DNA of 64,000 bases, from the NCBI GenBank assembly GCA_020637235.1, contig JACJWG010000004.1, positions 124,001-188,000 on the forward strand, given 5' to 3'. Positions 42,404 through 52,768 of the stretch are shown piece after piece (within the stretch, counting starts at the first letter, position 1; the number at the start of each line of letters is the position of its first letter). A program made the position numbers and the translations under genes. The DNA is from Acidimicrobiaceae bacterium. Its GTDB lineage: Bacteria; Actinomycetota; Acidimicrobiia; Acidimicrobiales; Ilumatobacteraceae. The notes below the pieces were generated by a model. It was not told the DNA's origin and ran no database searches. It worked only from the letters and a program-made list of their open reading frames with translations.

Positions 42404-42662
42404 GATGTTCCCCTGGTGGTTCGTGATCTGGATCGTGGCGTCGTGCGGCGTGTCGTTCGAGCGCTGGGAGCACGGCGCTCCACGGCTGCCCGACGAGCTG
42501 GTCGATCGAGGTGACGGCCGCGTGGTCGAGTGAGGCGAGGCACGCCTCCTCGTCGAGCGAGATGGTGGCGGTGCCGCCGTTGTCGTAGGTGAGCTCGACC
42601 TCGATCTCGGCCCGGCCGTCGTGGCCGCCGACCACCGAGGCGCGTGTGATGATCGCGGTCAT
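42381..42662 (-). CDS. Small hypothetical protein
   Basis: A 93-residue predicted protein (MTAIITRASVVGGHDGRAEI, with a body containing TISLDEEACLASLDHAAVTS). I do not recognise the family. Its last 23 bp overlap the start of the amidohydrolase gene, suggesting translational coupling and membership in the same operon. The basic, His/Pro-rich tail is encoded in the overlap. No membrane helix or signal peptide. Confidence 0.5.
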   Translation of the reverse strand: MTAIITRASVVGGHDGRAEIEVELTYDNGGTATISLDEEACLASLDHAAVTSIDQLVGQPWSAVLPALERHAARRHDPDHEPPGEHHARPRHP

Positions 42663-42676
42663 CGGCGGGCGGCGCC

Positions 42677-42871
42677 TCAGGCCTGCGGCGGCTCGGTGAA
42701 CACGATGTCGCTCGGCAGCAGGCCACCGCGACCCTGGCCGGCACGGGCTGCGAGGTGGAGGTTCCACGACAACAGCTGCTGCGAGGCACCCTCGGTGTCG
42801 GGCAGCACCCGATCGGCGATCGACGCGAGGTCGTCACCGGCCTGAGGAAAGACGAACTGGCGAGCACCCAC
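42677..42871 (-). CDS. Small LysM-like protein
   Basis: A 64-residue predicted protein from GTG at 42871. The body (FVFPQAGDDLASIADRVLPD, then LLSWNLHLAARAG and LLPSDIVFTEPPQA) has the rhythm of a LysM domain or phage tail-assembly-type small LysM protein, but there is no signal peptide. It is 14 bp upstream of the 93-residue gene and probably starts the operon. Function unknown; start uncertain because the frame is open further upstream. Confidence 0.45.
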   Translation of the reverse strand: MGARQFVFPQAGDDLASIADRVLPDTEGASQQLLSWNLHLAARAGQGRGGLLPSDIVFTEPPQA

Positions 42872-42930
42872 GGGTCGAGCGTAGGCATCGATGTCGCCAC
42901 GACGGCGAGCCGGAGGGCGCCGTCCGGCGC

Positions 42931-42946
42931 GTGCGAGGTATCGCAC
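42931..42946. promoter_or_regulatory. TetR-type operator candidate
   Basis: GTGCGA-GGTA-TCGCAC, a perfect 6-bp inverted repeat with a 4-bp centre, lies between the divergent catabolic operon (first start about 42871) and the TetR gene (start 42975), 29 bp from the latter. Its size suits a TetR dimer controlling both directions. Confidence 0.5.
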
Positions 42947-42974
42947 CGGCCCCGTCGGGCGTCAGACTGTGGTC

Positions 42975-43589
42975 GTGAACGTTCGCGCCCGTCGAGGTCC
43001 GGGTCGTCCCGCGGGTGGCCGGCTCCCGGTCGATCGTGAGGCGTTGCTCGACGCGGCCGAGCGGGTGATCGCACGCGACGGGCCGGGCGCCTCGATCGAG
43101 TCGATCGCCGCAGAGGCCGGCGTGACGAAGCCGATCGTCTACGCACGAGTCGGCGCTCGCGCCGATCTGTGTGACGCCTTGGCCGCGCGGTTCGCCGACC
43201 GTCTCGTGAGCTCGGCGCGGCATCGAGTGGTGGATCTCGAGCCGAGCCGTGGTGCGCTGGTTGGCATCGTGCGCGCCACGCTGGAGACGATCGGCGAGCA
43301 CCGGTCGCTGTTCGTGTTCGTGAGCGGCGGGGGCGACGACCTGGCGGAGCGGACGTTGCACCTGGCCGGACGGTCCGCCCCGCGTCTCGCTGCGCTGTAC
43401 GCGACCTGGCGGTCGTCGCTCGGTCTGCCGACGACATCGGCCGAGCCGTGGGCGTACGCCACCATCGGCATGCTGCACCTGGTGGCGATGTGGTGGCTCG
43501 AGTCGGGCGACGAGTCCGCGGAGCAACTCGCCCAACGGCTGGCCGATCTGCTGTGGCCCGGGCTCTCGTCGAATACTTACCACGAGTAG
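42975..43589 (+). CDS. TetR-family transcriptional regulator
   Basis: A 204-residue TetR-family repressor: N-terminal helix-turn-helix (LLDAAERVIARDGPGASIES, IAAEAGVTKPIVYARVGARA) and an all-helical ligand domain ending in LAQRLADLLWPGL. GTG at 42975 is used; GTG at 42969 is equally possible. It is divergent from the operon of small ORFs, amidohydrolase, epoxide hydrolase and monooxygenase and likely represses it through the dyad at 42931-42946. The inducer is presumably that pathway's substrate. A carotenoid oxygenase gene follows 69 bp downstream. Confidence 0.85.
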   Translation: MNVRARRGPGRPAGGRLPVDREALLDAAERVIARDGPGASIESIAAEAGVTKPIVYARVGARADLCDALAARFADRLVSSARHRVVDLEPSRGALVGIVRATLETIGEHRSLFVFVSGGGDDLAERTLHLAGRSAPRLAALYATWRSSLGLPTTSAEPWAYATIGMLHLVAMWWLESGDESAEQLAQRLADLLWPGLSSNTYHE

Positions 43590-43658
43590 ATTCACCGCCG
43601 ACACGCTGCTACGGTCGACGTGTCGGGCAGGGGGTGCCCGCACCCGGAGGAGGCGACC

Positions 43659-45011
43659 ATGACCGCACTCGACCACCACGCCGCGCAGGCGACGCCCTGG
43701 CACCTGCGGGGCAACTGGGCCCCGGTGCACGACGAGCTCACCGTCACCGATCTGGCGGTCACCGGCGCCGTGCCGCCCGAGTTGGAAGGTGTGTACGTGC
43801 GCACGGGCCCGAATCCGAAGTCGGGTCGCAGCGACCACTGGTTCTTCGGTGACGGCATGGTGCACGGAGTCCGCCTCGGCGGCGGCCGAGCGCAGTGGTA
43901 CCGCAACCGGTTCGTGCAGACACCCAACGTCACCGAGGCCGACGGTGACGTGATGGCGAACATGGGCCGTCTCGAGCGCGGGACGGGCAACACCCACGTG
44001 TTGCGCCACCAGGACCGCATCCTGTGCCTCGAGGAAGGGCACTGGCCGTGGCAGATCGACGCCGAGCTGAACACCATCGGCTGCGTCAACTGGGACGGCG
44101 CCCTCACCACGTCGATGACCGCGCACCCGAAGGTGTGCCCGGTCACCGGCGAACTGCTCGCGTTCAGCTATCTCAGCCCGCGGCCGCCGTTCCTGCACTA
44201 CATCCGCATCGGAGCCGACGGGGCGCTCGCCCAGCTCGAGCCGATCGAGATCCCGAACATGGTGATGATGCACGACTTCAACGTCACCCGGAACCATGTG
44301 GTGTTCATGGACCTGCCGGTGTGTTTCGACCTCGACGCGCTCGCCACCGGCATGCCCTTCAAGTTCCGGCGCGACGCGGGTGCACGCCTCGGGGTGATGC
44401 CCCGCAACGGCACGAACGCCGACGTGCGCTGGTTCGAGATCGAGCCGTGCTACGTGTTCCACCCGGTCAACGCGTTCGAGGACGGCGACCTCATCACGCT
44501 GTTCGTGTCGCGCCAGCCCGAGGCGTTCGGCTCCAGCAACGACGACTACGCCGAGGTGGGCCGGCTGTGGAAGTGGACCATCGACCTCGTCGCCGGCACG
44601 GTGCACGAGGAGCAGGTGGACGACCGGCCGGGCGACTTCGGTCGGGTGGACGACCGCCTCGTCGGGCTCGATGCGCGCTACGGCTACCTGATGGCGATGG
44701 CCGGTGAGGGGGTGGTGGAGGAGCCGGTGTACGGCTCGTCGCTGCTGAAGTACGACCTGCGTTCGGGCCAGTGCTGGGAGCACCGGCTCGGTGACGGCGT
44801 GCGCGGTGCCGAGCCCGTGTTCGCTCCCCGGTCGCCCGATGCCGCCGAGGACGACGGCTGGGTGATCTCGTTCGCGCACGACACCGTCACCGGCGAGTCG
44901 ACGCTGCGCATCGTGGACACCCGCGACTTCAGTGGTGCGCCGGTGGCCGTGGTCCACCTTCCCCGCCGCGTGCCCTACGGCGCCCACGGGAGCTGGCTGC
45001 CCGACGCCTGA
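43659..45011 (+). CDS. Carotenoid oxygenase-family dioxygenase
   Basis: A 450-residue seven-bladed propeller enzyme of the carotenoid cleavage dioxygenase family (RPE65/CCD/lignostilbene dioxygenase). Characteristic segments: PPELEGVYVRTGPNPKSG, HWFFGDGMVHGVRL, MTAHPKVCPVTGELLAFSY, MMHDFNVTRNHVVFMDLPVC, CYVFHPVNAFEDGD and the final VPYGAHGSWLP, which carry the four iron-binding histidines. It splits a double bond of a carotenoid, apocarotenoid or stilbene with oxygen. GGAGGAGG precedes the ATG at 43659. Its position after the TetR gene may reflect shared regulation. Confidence 0.88.
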   Translation: MTALDHHAAQATPWHLRGNWAPVHDELTVTDLAVTGAVPPELEGVYVRTGPNPKSGRSDHWFFGDGMVHGVRLGGGRAQWYRNRFVQTPNVTEADGDVMANMGRLERGTGNTHVLRHQDRILCLEEGHWPWQIDAELNTIGCVNWDGALTTSMTAHPKVCPVTGELLAFSYLSPRPPFLHYIRIGADGALAQLEPIEIPNMVMMHDFNVTRNHVVFMDLPVCFDLDALATGMPFKFRRDAGARLGVMPRNGTNADVRWFEIEPCYVFHPVNAFEDGDLITLFVSRQPEAFGSSNDDYAEVGRLWKWTIDLVAGTVHEEQVDDRPGDFGRVDDRLVGLDARYGYLMAMAGEGVVEEPVYGSSLLKYDLRSGQCWEHRLGDGVRGAEPVFAPRSPDAAEDDGWVISFAHDTVTGESTLRIVDTRDFSGAPVAVVHLPRRVPYGAHGSWLPDA

Positions 45012-45071
45012 TCGGCGGACGCTGGAAAATGTCGGGCCGCACGTCGTCGAGTGTCCCGCGAGACTCGGTGG

Positions 45072-45805
45072 ATGGCGTCCGACATCGATCGACGTGCCGC
45101 TGCGCCGGCGCTGCGCCTCCGAGACGAGCTGGTGGCGGTCGCGCGCGACGAGATCGTCGGCGTGTACGTGCACGGATCGGCCGTGCTGGGCGACTTCGTC
45201 GCCGGCCAGAGCGACCTGGACGTGCTCGTCGTGGTGGACGACGACATCGAGCGCGACGTGCTCGGTGCCATCGCCGAGACGCTCGTCTCGTGTGATGCGC
45301 GACCTGCCATCGGTGTCGAGGTGTCCGTGGTGACCCGGTCGACGGCGGCGCGACCTCGTGCCCCATGGCCGTACCTGGTGCACGTGACGAACCACGTGGG
45401 GGTCGCAAGGTGGTGTACGGCGACCGTGGCGACCCGGATCTGGTGCTGCACTACGCCGTCGTGCAGCAGCACGGCTGGGCGGGCGCCGGAGCGCCGCCGG
45501 TCGAGATCGTCGGCGACATCGATCGAGCCACGATCGAGGCCCAACTCGTCGCCGAACTGTGGTGGGCGGCCGACCGGGCGCCGACGTCGTACGCCGTGCT
45601 CAACGCCTGCCGAGCGCTGCGCTTCGTCGCTGACGGGACGCTGTGCGCGAAGAGCGAGGGTGGCAGGTGGGCGCTCGGCGTCGGGCTCGAACCGGCGGTC
45701 GTCCGACGTGCCCTCTCGGTGCGGGAGGCAGGTCGTCCCGACGTGGACATCGCCGCCGACCGCGCGTGGGTGCGTTCCGTGGCGGCCACGCTCGACCGGC
45801 GCTGA
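45072..45805 (+). pseudogene. Aminoglycoside adenylyltransferase-like nucleotidyltransferase, frameshifted
   Basis: Two overlapping frames together spell one protein of about 245 residues: the N-terminal part from ATG 45072 holds the nucleotidyltransferase motif VYVHGSAVLGDFVAGQSDLD, and the C-terminal part, one frame back, reads VVYGDRGDPDLVLHYAVVQQ and on to the stop at 45805, a DUF4111/AadA-like helical domain. The break lies near the five-G run 45398-45402; adding one G restores a continuous reading (HVGGRKVVYG). Either a real one-base deletion, making a recent pseudogene, or a homopolymer sequencing error. Intact relatives adenylate aminoglycosides or other small molecules. Confidence 0.8.
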
Positions 45806-45881
45806 CGCGCCCTCACGATCGGTGTACCCCCGGCGGGGCCGCCACCGCGCGCGTGTCCGGGGTGCAGAGGCGTGTCGTGAG

Positions 45882-45897
45882 GTGGTGTCAGCACCAC
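45882..45897. terminator. Weak hairpin after the nucleotidyltransferase
   Basis: GTGGTG-TCAG-CACCAC forms a 6-bp stem in the 150-bp gap between the frameshifted gene and the large lipoprotein gene. A TTTTT run occurs further on at 45936-45940 but is not adjacent, so termination is doubtful. Confidence 0.25.
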
Positions 45898-45955
45898 TTC
45901 CGATCGAGGTGGGTGCGCCCTCCTGCGCTGCTGCGTTTTTCGGCACCCTGATCGC

Positions 45956-48394
45956 ATGCTCCACATGCCCAACCACCTGCGACCCCGAGGCGGACGTGTC
46001 GTCGCGGCGTGCATCGGGGCCGCGCTGTTGGCGTGCTCGTGCAGCACGTCCACGGCGTCGGAACCGGCCACGGCGGCCGGCCGCAGCGGCTCCGGTGCGG
46101 CACGGGCGGGCGGCACCGCGTCGGAGGTGCACGATCCCTCCGACGCGTCCGCCACGCCCGACGCGTCCGGCGGGGCTGCGCCGACGGGCGCCGGTACCGA
46201 CGGCGCAGCTCGCGTGTCCGAACTGGTGCCACCGGGGACCACGGGACAGGTGCAGGGGGCCGTTGCGGTGGCGACCGGATCGGGCGAGCTCGTCCTCAGC
46301 GACGCCTCGCTCGAGGTGCAGCTCCGCGCCGACGGCACGCTCGGCACCGGCACGACGGGCACGGCGAGTTTCGAGCTGCCAGCCGTCGGCCCGCTCGCCG
46401 GTGCCGTCGTCGATCGCCAGCTGCGCGGCCGGGTCGGAGTGGCGACCGGACGTGAACTCGGCGAGCTGGGGGCGCACCTGATCGACGATCGTCGCTACCT
46501 GTACGTCGACCTCGGCGACCAGCCGTTCGACGTCGGCCTCGCACTCGACGATCACCAGGGCAGCGAGGGGCTGCCGGGCACGATCTCGGCCGGCGGTGGC
46601 TCGGCGGCGTCGCTGTTCGTGGCCGACCTGACCGGCGACTACGCCTACCTGTCGGTCGATTGTGCCGCGATGATCCCGTCGAACGATGCGTCGGCGACGT
46701 CGCAGCCGAGCCGGCGCGACAACCCGCACGCGGAGGACGACGCGTCGGACATCCCGGGCGTCTCCGTCGACCTGTCGGGCTTCGACCCGGGCGGGTGCGG
46801 CATCGGCTGGTCGGCGTCGGGCAGCGTGCCGTTCGTCCCGCTCGTGACGAGGACCGAGGTGACGATGCCGGCCGCCGCCGGCGCCCACCTGGTGGTCGAC
46901 GGCACCGTGCCGCTGTCCGCGATGCTGTCGCTCGACGGCGAGCTCTTCTACCGCTTCGAGACGACCGGCACCTCGATCCGGGCCAACGGGGAGCTCGACG
47001 TCGCCCTCGCCTTCGCCAAGGGCGCAGCAGAAGTCGCCCTGCCGGCGGTCCGCGGGACCTTCGCGTTCGAGCGGTCGGCCGGGCGGATCGACGCCTGGCT
47101 CGCCGCGACGGCGGGCACGTCGCTCGCCGACGGTGCGGCCGCCACACTGCTGGAGGAGCTGGCCCCGATCCGCGGCACCGCAGCGGTCGACGGCGAGCTG
47201 CACATCGTCGGGACCACCATCGAGGCGTCGTCGTTCCTGCAGCTGAGCGGCGAGCTGTCGATCGCCCCCGATCCGCTGCGCAGCGCCGCCGGCGTCGCGG
47301 TCGACGACCTGCTCGTCGCGGACGCCGTCGTGCGGATCGACACCACGGGGCTCACCGCCAGCGGAGCGATGCACGCGTCGCCGCTGCCCGCGCTCGACGT
47401 TCAGGGCTCGGCGGTGATCGAGCTGCGGATCCCCTTCGCCGACCCGCTCGACAGCTCGTTCGCCATGGCGGGGCAGTTGGGCGCCGGCGGGACGGCGCTC
47501 GGCGCGGCCGCCGAACTGCGGATCGACCGGACGGGGGCGTTCGCCCGCGGCGAGATCGCACTCGGCAACCTCGTCGGGGTCGAGGTCGAGGGCCGGCTCG
47601 GGGCGGACGGGTTCCAGCTCACCGGCACGACCGAGGTGGTGCTACCGATCGGCGACCTCGACCGGGTGGCGGCCGATCTCGTCGACCAGACCTCGATCGG
47701 GCAGACGATCGCGATGCTCGATCGCCAGATCGACCAGCGGATCGACGAGATCGGGGCGCGAGACCGCGCCAAGGGCAACGAGCTGCGGAACACGGTCGCC
47801 GACATGCGACAGGCCTTCGCCGACATCGCCTCGATCCGTGACACGATCGCCGACAACGACGCCCGCATCGCCGACCTCTGGGTCGCCCACCAGGCCGACA
47901 TCGACTGGCACTGGTCGCTCAACGAGTGGGATCGCTTCTGGGACAACGGACCGCACGCCCTCCGGCTCGGCGCGATCCTCACCGAGATCACGGCGTTGCA
48001 GGCAGCGAATTCCTTCCAGTACGGCTTGATCGACGTCGCCAACGCCGTGATCTCCGGTGCGCAACAGGTCGCGATCGGCATCGTCGGCTGGGACGAGCAG
48101 TTGAACGCGCTGCTGGCCCTGCAGACCGAGGCCTACCTCGGCCGGCTCGCCGGCGCCGTGGTGGCGACGATCGCCTCCGGTGCGGATGCGGTGCTCGACG
48201 CCTTCGGCGTCGACGGGAGCGCACACGGGGCGGTGACGTTCACGGTCGGGACCAGCGGGATCGCCGCCGACGCCGCGCTCACCTGGTGCCGCGACGGCTC
48301 GTGCTCGCCGCTCGCCGGCGCCACGGTGACGCTGTCACCGGTGGTGGAGGTGTGTGCCACGATCCTGGGGCTCCCCGCGTGCGTGCGCCTGTGA
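45956..48394 (+). CDS. Large predicted lipoprotein of unknown function
   Basis: An 812-residue protein with signal peptide ending LLACSC (lipobox), a Ser/Ala/Gly-rich linker of about 50 residues, then a long series of beta-strand-like segments alternating with short loops (about residues 80-570), a coiled-coil-like helical stretch (LDRQIDQRIDEIGARDRAKG, about residues 585-640), a helical zone and a final cysteine-containing segment (WCRDGSCSP, EVCATILGLPACVRL). I do not recognise the family. The strand-rich body recalls lipid-transport or adhesin-like repeats, but this is only an impression. It converges on a two-component system. ATG at 45965 is an alternative start. Confidence 0.75.
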   Translation: MLHMPNHLRPRGGRVVAACIGAALLACSCSTSTASEPATAAGRSGSGAARAGGTASEVHDPSDASATPDASGGAAPTGAGTDGAARVSELVPPGTTGQVQGAVAVATGSGELVLSDASLEVQLRADGTLGTGTTGTASFELPAVGPLAGAVVDRQLRGRVGVATGRELGELGAHLIDDRRYLYVDLGDQPFDVGLALDDHQGSEGLPGTISAGGGSAASLFVADLTGDYAYLSVDCAAMIPSNDASATSQPSRRDNPHAEDDASDIPGVSVDLSGFDPGGCGIGWSASGSVPFVPLVTRTEVTMPAAAGAHLVVDGTVPLSAMLSLDGELFYRFETTGTSIRANGELDVALAFAKGAAEVALPAVRGTFAFERSAGRIDAWLAATAGTSLADGAAATLLEELAPIRGTAAVDGELHIVGTTIEASSFLQLSGELSIAPDPLRSAAGVAVDDLLVADAVVRIDTTGLTASGAMHASPLPALDVQGSAVIELRIPFADPLDSSFAMAGQLGAGGTALGAAAELRIDRTGAFARGEIALGNLVGVEVEGRLGADGFQLTGTTEVVLPIGDLDRVAADLVDQTSIGQTIAMLDRQIDQRIDEIGARDRAKGNELRNTVADMRQAFADIASIRDTIADNDARIADLWVAHQADIDWHWSLNEWDRFWDNGPHALRLGAILTEITALQAANSFQYGLIDVANAVISGAQQVAIGIVGWDEQLNALLALQTEAYLGRLAGAVVATIASGADAVLDAFGVDGSAHGAVTFTVGTSGIAADAALTWCRDGSCSPLAGATVTLSPVVEVCATILGLPACVRL

Positions 48395-48400
48395 GGTCGC

Positions 48401-48447
48401 TTCTGGTCGCGCATCGTTGCGGAATCCGTCACGATGCGCGACCAGAA
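48401..48447. repeat. Perfect 17-bp palindrome between convergent genes
   Basis: TTCTGGTCGCGCATCGT (48401-48417) and its exact reverse complement (48431-48447) enclose a 13-nt loop that itself contains CGGA-A-TCCG. It begins 6 bp after the lipoprotein stop and ends 8 bp before the response-regulator stop, so it could terminate both transcripts. There is no T-tract. Confidence 0.85.
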
Positions 48448-48455
48448 CGGTGGGG

Positions 48456-49121
48456 TCAGGTGCGGGCGAGCCACATCCGCACGGCGCGGACGCGGTGATG
48501 GGCGTCGGTCTCCTCCGTGAGGTGGAGCTTCGAGAAGATCGTGTTGATGTGTTTCTGCACCGACTTCTCGGCGATCACCAGGCGCTGGGCGATCGCCGCG
48601 TTGTTGAACCCCTCGGCGATCAGGGCGAGCACGTCCCGCTCTCGCGGAGACAGGTCGTCGATCGGATCGGCTCGGCCGGTGCGCCGCCCCACGAGCACGC
48701 TCACCACCGAGGGATCGATCGACGATCCGCCGGCTCGGACGACCTGGATCGCGTGTCGGAGGTCGTCGAGATCGGCGACGTGCTCCTTCAGCAGGTAGCC
48801 GAGACGCTCCGAGCCGTCGTCGAAGAGACTCAGCACGTACTCGGGGTCGGCGTGATGGCTGAGCACGACGACCGCGAGGTCGTGGTGACGCGAGCGCAGC
48901 ACCCGTGCCGCCTGGATCCCTTCGTCGGTGTGCGTGGGCGGCATCCGGATGTCGGTCACCACCACGTCGGGCAGCAGACGATCGACGGTCTCGATCAGGT
49001 CGTCGTAGGTGGCGCACTCGGCGACCACGTCGACGTCGCCGAGCGCCGTCAGCGCGGCGACGACGCCCTGGCGGATCAGCAGGTGGTCGTCGGCGACGAC
49101 GACCCGCACCGGTGTGTTCAT
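48456..49121 (-). CDS. NarL/FixJ-family response regulator
   Basis: A 221-residue response regulator. Receiver domain (VRVVVADDHLLIRQGVVAAL) with the phospho-acceptor in VVVTDIRMP (about Asp57), and LuxR-type DNA-binding domain (LSPRERDVLALIAEGFNNAA, then EKSVQKHINTIFSKLHL). ATG at 49121 overlaps the sensor kinase stop by 4 bp (ATGA), so both proteins are made together. Target genes unknown; the convergent lipoprotein gene is a neighbour but transcribed towards it. Confidence 0.9.
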   Translation of the reverse strand: MNTPVRVVVADDHLLIRQGVVAALTALGDVDVVAECATYDDLIETVDRLLPDVVVTDIRMPPTHTDEGIQAARVLRSRHHDLAVVVLSHHADPEYVLSLFDDGSERLGYLLKEHVADLDDLRHAIQVVRAGGSSIDPSVVSVLVGRRTGRADPIDDLSPRERDVLALIAEGFNNAAIAQRLVIAEKSVQKHINTIFSKLHLTEETDAHHRVRAVRMWLART

Positions 49122-50365
49122 GCGTGAGCTCCTCGCCGGTCGCCGAGCGGGAGCCGCATCGTGACCCTCGTGCCTCGTCCCGGCACCGATTCGACCGCGA
49201 GCTCGCCCCCGAGCGCGCCCGCTCGGTCGGCCATGTTGAGCAGCCCTCGGCGATGGCTCGCCGCCTCCGGATCGAAGCCGGGCCCGTCGTCGGTCACCTC
49301 CACCACGAGGTCGTCGGCGCGGCGATCGACCGAGATCGACGCGGTGACGGCCGGACCGCCGTGCTTGGCCACGTTCTGCAGCGCTTCGAGGCACACGAAG
49401 TAGACGGCTGCGGCGTCCTCGCGAGTCAGCTCGATCCCGTCGGCGCAGCGCACCGAGACGTCGTTCGGCATGCGGGCCGACACCGAGCGGAGCGCGTGCT
49501 CGAGGCCGCGCTCGGCCAGCGCCGGCGGGTAGATCCCGCGTGCCAGCTCGCGCAGCTCGTCGAGCGCGGCGATGCACTCGTCGTGCATCGCCTCGAGCTG
49601 GGCTGCGGACGCGGTCGATCCCCGCTCGGTGAGCTGTGCGGCGAGGCGCAGCTGCACGGCGAGGGCGACGAGTCGCTGTTGCGCGCCGTCGTGGATGTCG
49701 CGCTCGAGCCGCTCGCGCTCGGCATCGCCGGCCGCGAGCACCCGGCGCCGCGACGCCCGCAACTCGGCGTCGCTCCGGGTGAGCGCGGCGTTGGCGAGCA
49801 GCACCTCGTCGACGGTGTTGCCGTACTGCTGGTTCGACGACGCGACGGTCGAACTCATCACCATCACGTGCGCCGCCAGGAACAGCACCAGCACACCCTC
49901 GAAGAACCAGGCGGGAACGGCGTCGGCGAGTCCCGTGCCCGGCGCGGTGAAGCCGATCACCCCGAGCGCGATCGAGACGACCACACCGCAACCGACCAGC
50001 GGGCGCAACTCCCTGCGGTCGAAGGCCAGCGCGCCGAGCACCGGCGGTCCGGCCACGTTGACCACCAGCACGGGAAACGCCTCCGGCACGATCGCGGCGA
50101 CGGCGAGCGTGACGAGCCAGTTGCTGGCCGTCGCGATCCAGACGGCGGTCCGCACGTCACCACGGTCCAGCGCCGGCCGCGAAGTCAGCCTCGCGAGCGC
50201 GCCCGCAGCGACGACCCCGCCGACGGCGATGCCCCACGGCTCGTCGACGAGGGCCGACGCAATGGCGACACCGACGGCAGCGATCCACGAGGTGTACTGC
50301 GCCGACCGGAACTCGGCGCGCATCCCGTCGATCACGCGCCATGCCGCCCCGTGCGTTCCCGTCAC
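49118..50365 (-). CDS. NarL-type sensor histidine kinase
   Basis: A 415-residue membrane sensor kinase. About five hydrophobic helices span residues 25-165; a HisKA_3 dimerisation helix follows (ERLERDIHDGAQQRLVALAV, phospho-His about 225), then a HATPase domain (ALQNVAKHGGPAVTASI, DDGPGFDP, HRRGLLNMADRAGALGG). It would phosphorylate the response regulator encoded just downstream. The GTG at 50365 is tentative; GTG at 50335 is another choice. A 9-bp tandem repeat lies directly upstream. Confidence 0.87.
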   Translation of the reverse strand: MTGTHGAAWRVIDGMRAEFRSAQYTSWIAAVGVAIASALVDEPWGIAVGGVVAAGALARLTSRPALDRGDVRTAVWIATASNWLVTLAVAAIVPEAFPVLVVNVAGPPVLGALAFDRRELRPLVGCGVVVSIALGVIGFTAPGTGLADAVPAWFFEGVLVLFLAAHVMVMSSTVASSNQQYGNTVDEVLLANAALTRSDAELRASRRRVLAAGDAERERLERDIHDGAQQRLVALAVQLRLAAQLTERGSTASAAQLEAMHDECIAALDELRELARGIYPPALAERGLEHALRSVSARMPNDVSVRCADGIELTREDAAAVYFVCLEALQNVAKHGGPAVTASISVDRRADDLVVEVTDDGPGFDPEAASHRRGLLNMADRAGALGGELAVESVPGRGTRVTMRLPLGDRRGAHA

Positions 50366-50377
50366 ACCTCGACCCCC

Positions 50378-50411
50378 TCGTGCCCGTCGTGCCCGTCGTG
50401 CCCGTCGTGCC
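50378..50411. repeat. 9-bp tandem repeat upstream of the sensor kinase
   Basis: TCGTGCCCG occurs three times plus a 7-bp partial copy, ending 13 bp before the proposed kinase start on the minus strand. A unit of nine bases keeps any reading frame, so copy-number change would shift spacing or add three codons rather than break a gene. Confidence 0.8.
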
Positions 50412-50454
50412 GTTGCGGTACGAGCCTGCCACAGCTCGCCCGGCGCCCGAGAGG

Positions 50455-50481
50455 TTGTCTTCAACTTGTCTGGTCTAGACT
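50455..50481 (+). promoter_or_regulatory. Putative promoter of isocitrate dehydrogenase
   Basis: A relatively AT-rich stretch with TTGTCT (50455-50460) and TAGACT (50476-50481), 15 bp apart; GGTTGT two bases earlier would give a 17-bp spacer. The TAGACT overlaps the 8-bp palindrome GTCTAGAC. It is 52 bp upstream of the ATG at 50534. Confidence 0.45.
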
Positions 50482-50533
50482 CGTCGTCGGCGCGACGGCG
50501 CCGGCACGAACCGACGACGAAGGCGAGCACGAC

Positions 50534-52753
<2,220 letters not shown>

Positions 52754-52768
52754 GCGAACCGGATCAGG

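Noticed and set aside
44975..47374. 799-codon minus-strand frame opposite the nucleotidyltransferase and lipoprotein genes
   Set aside because: Low-complexity Arg/His/Asp-rich translation with no domain; a GC shadow.
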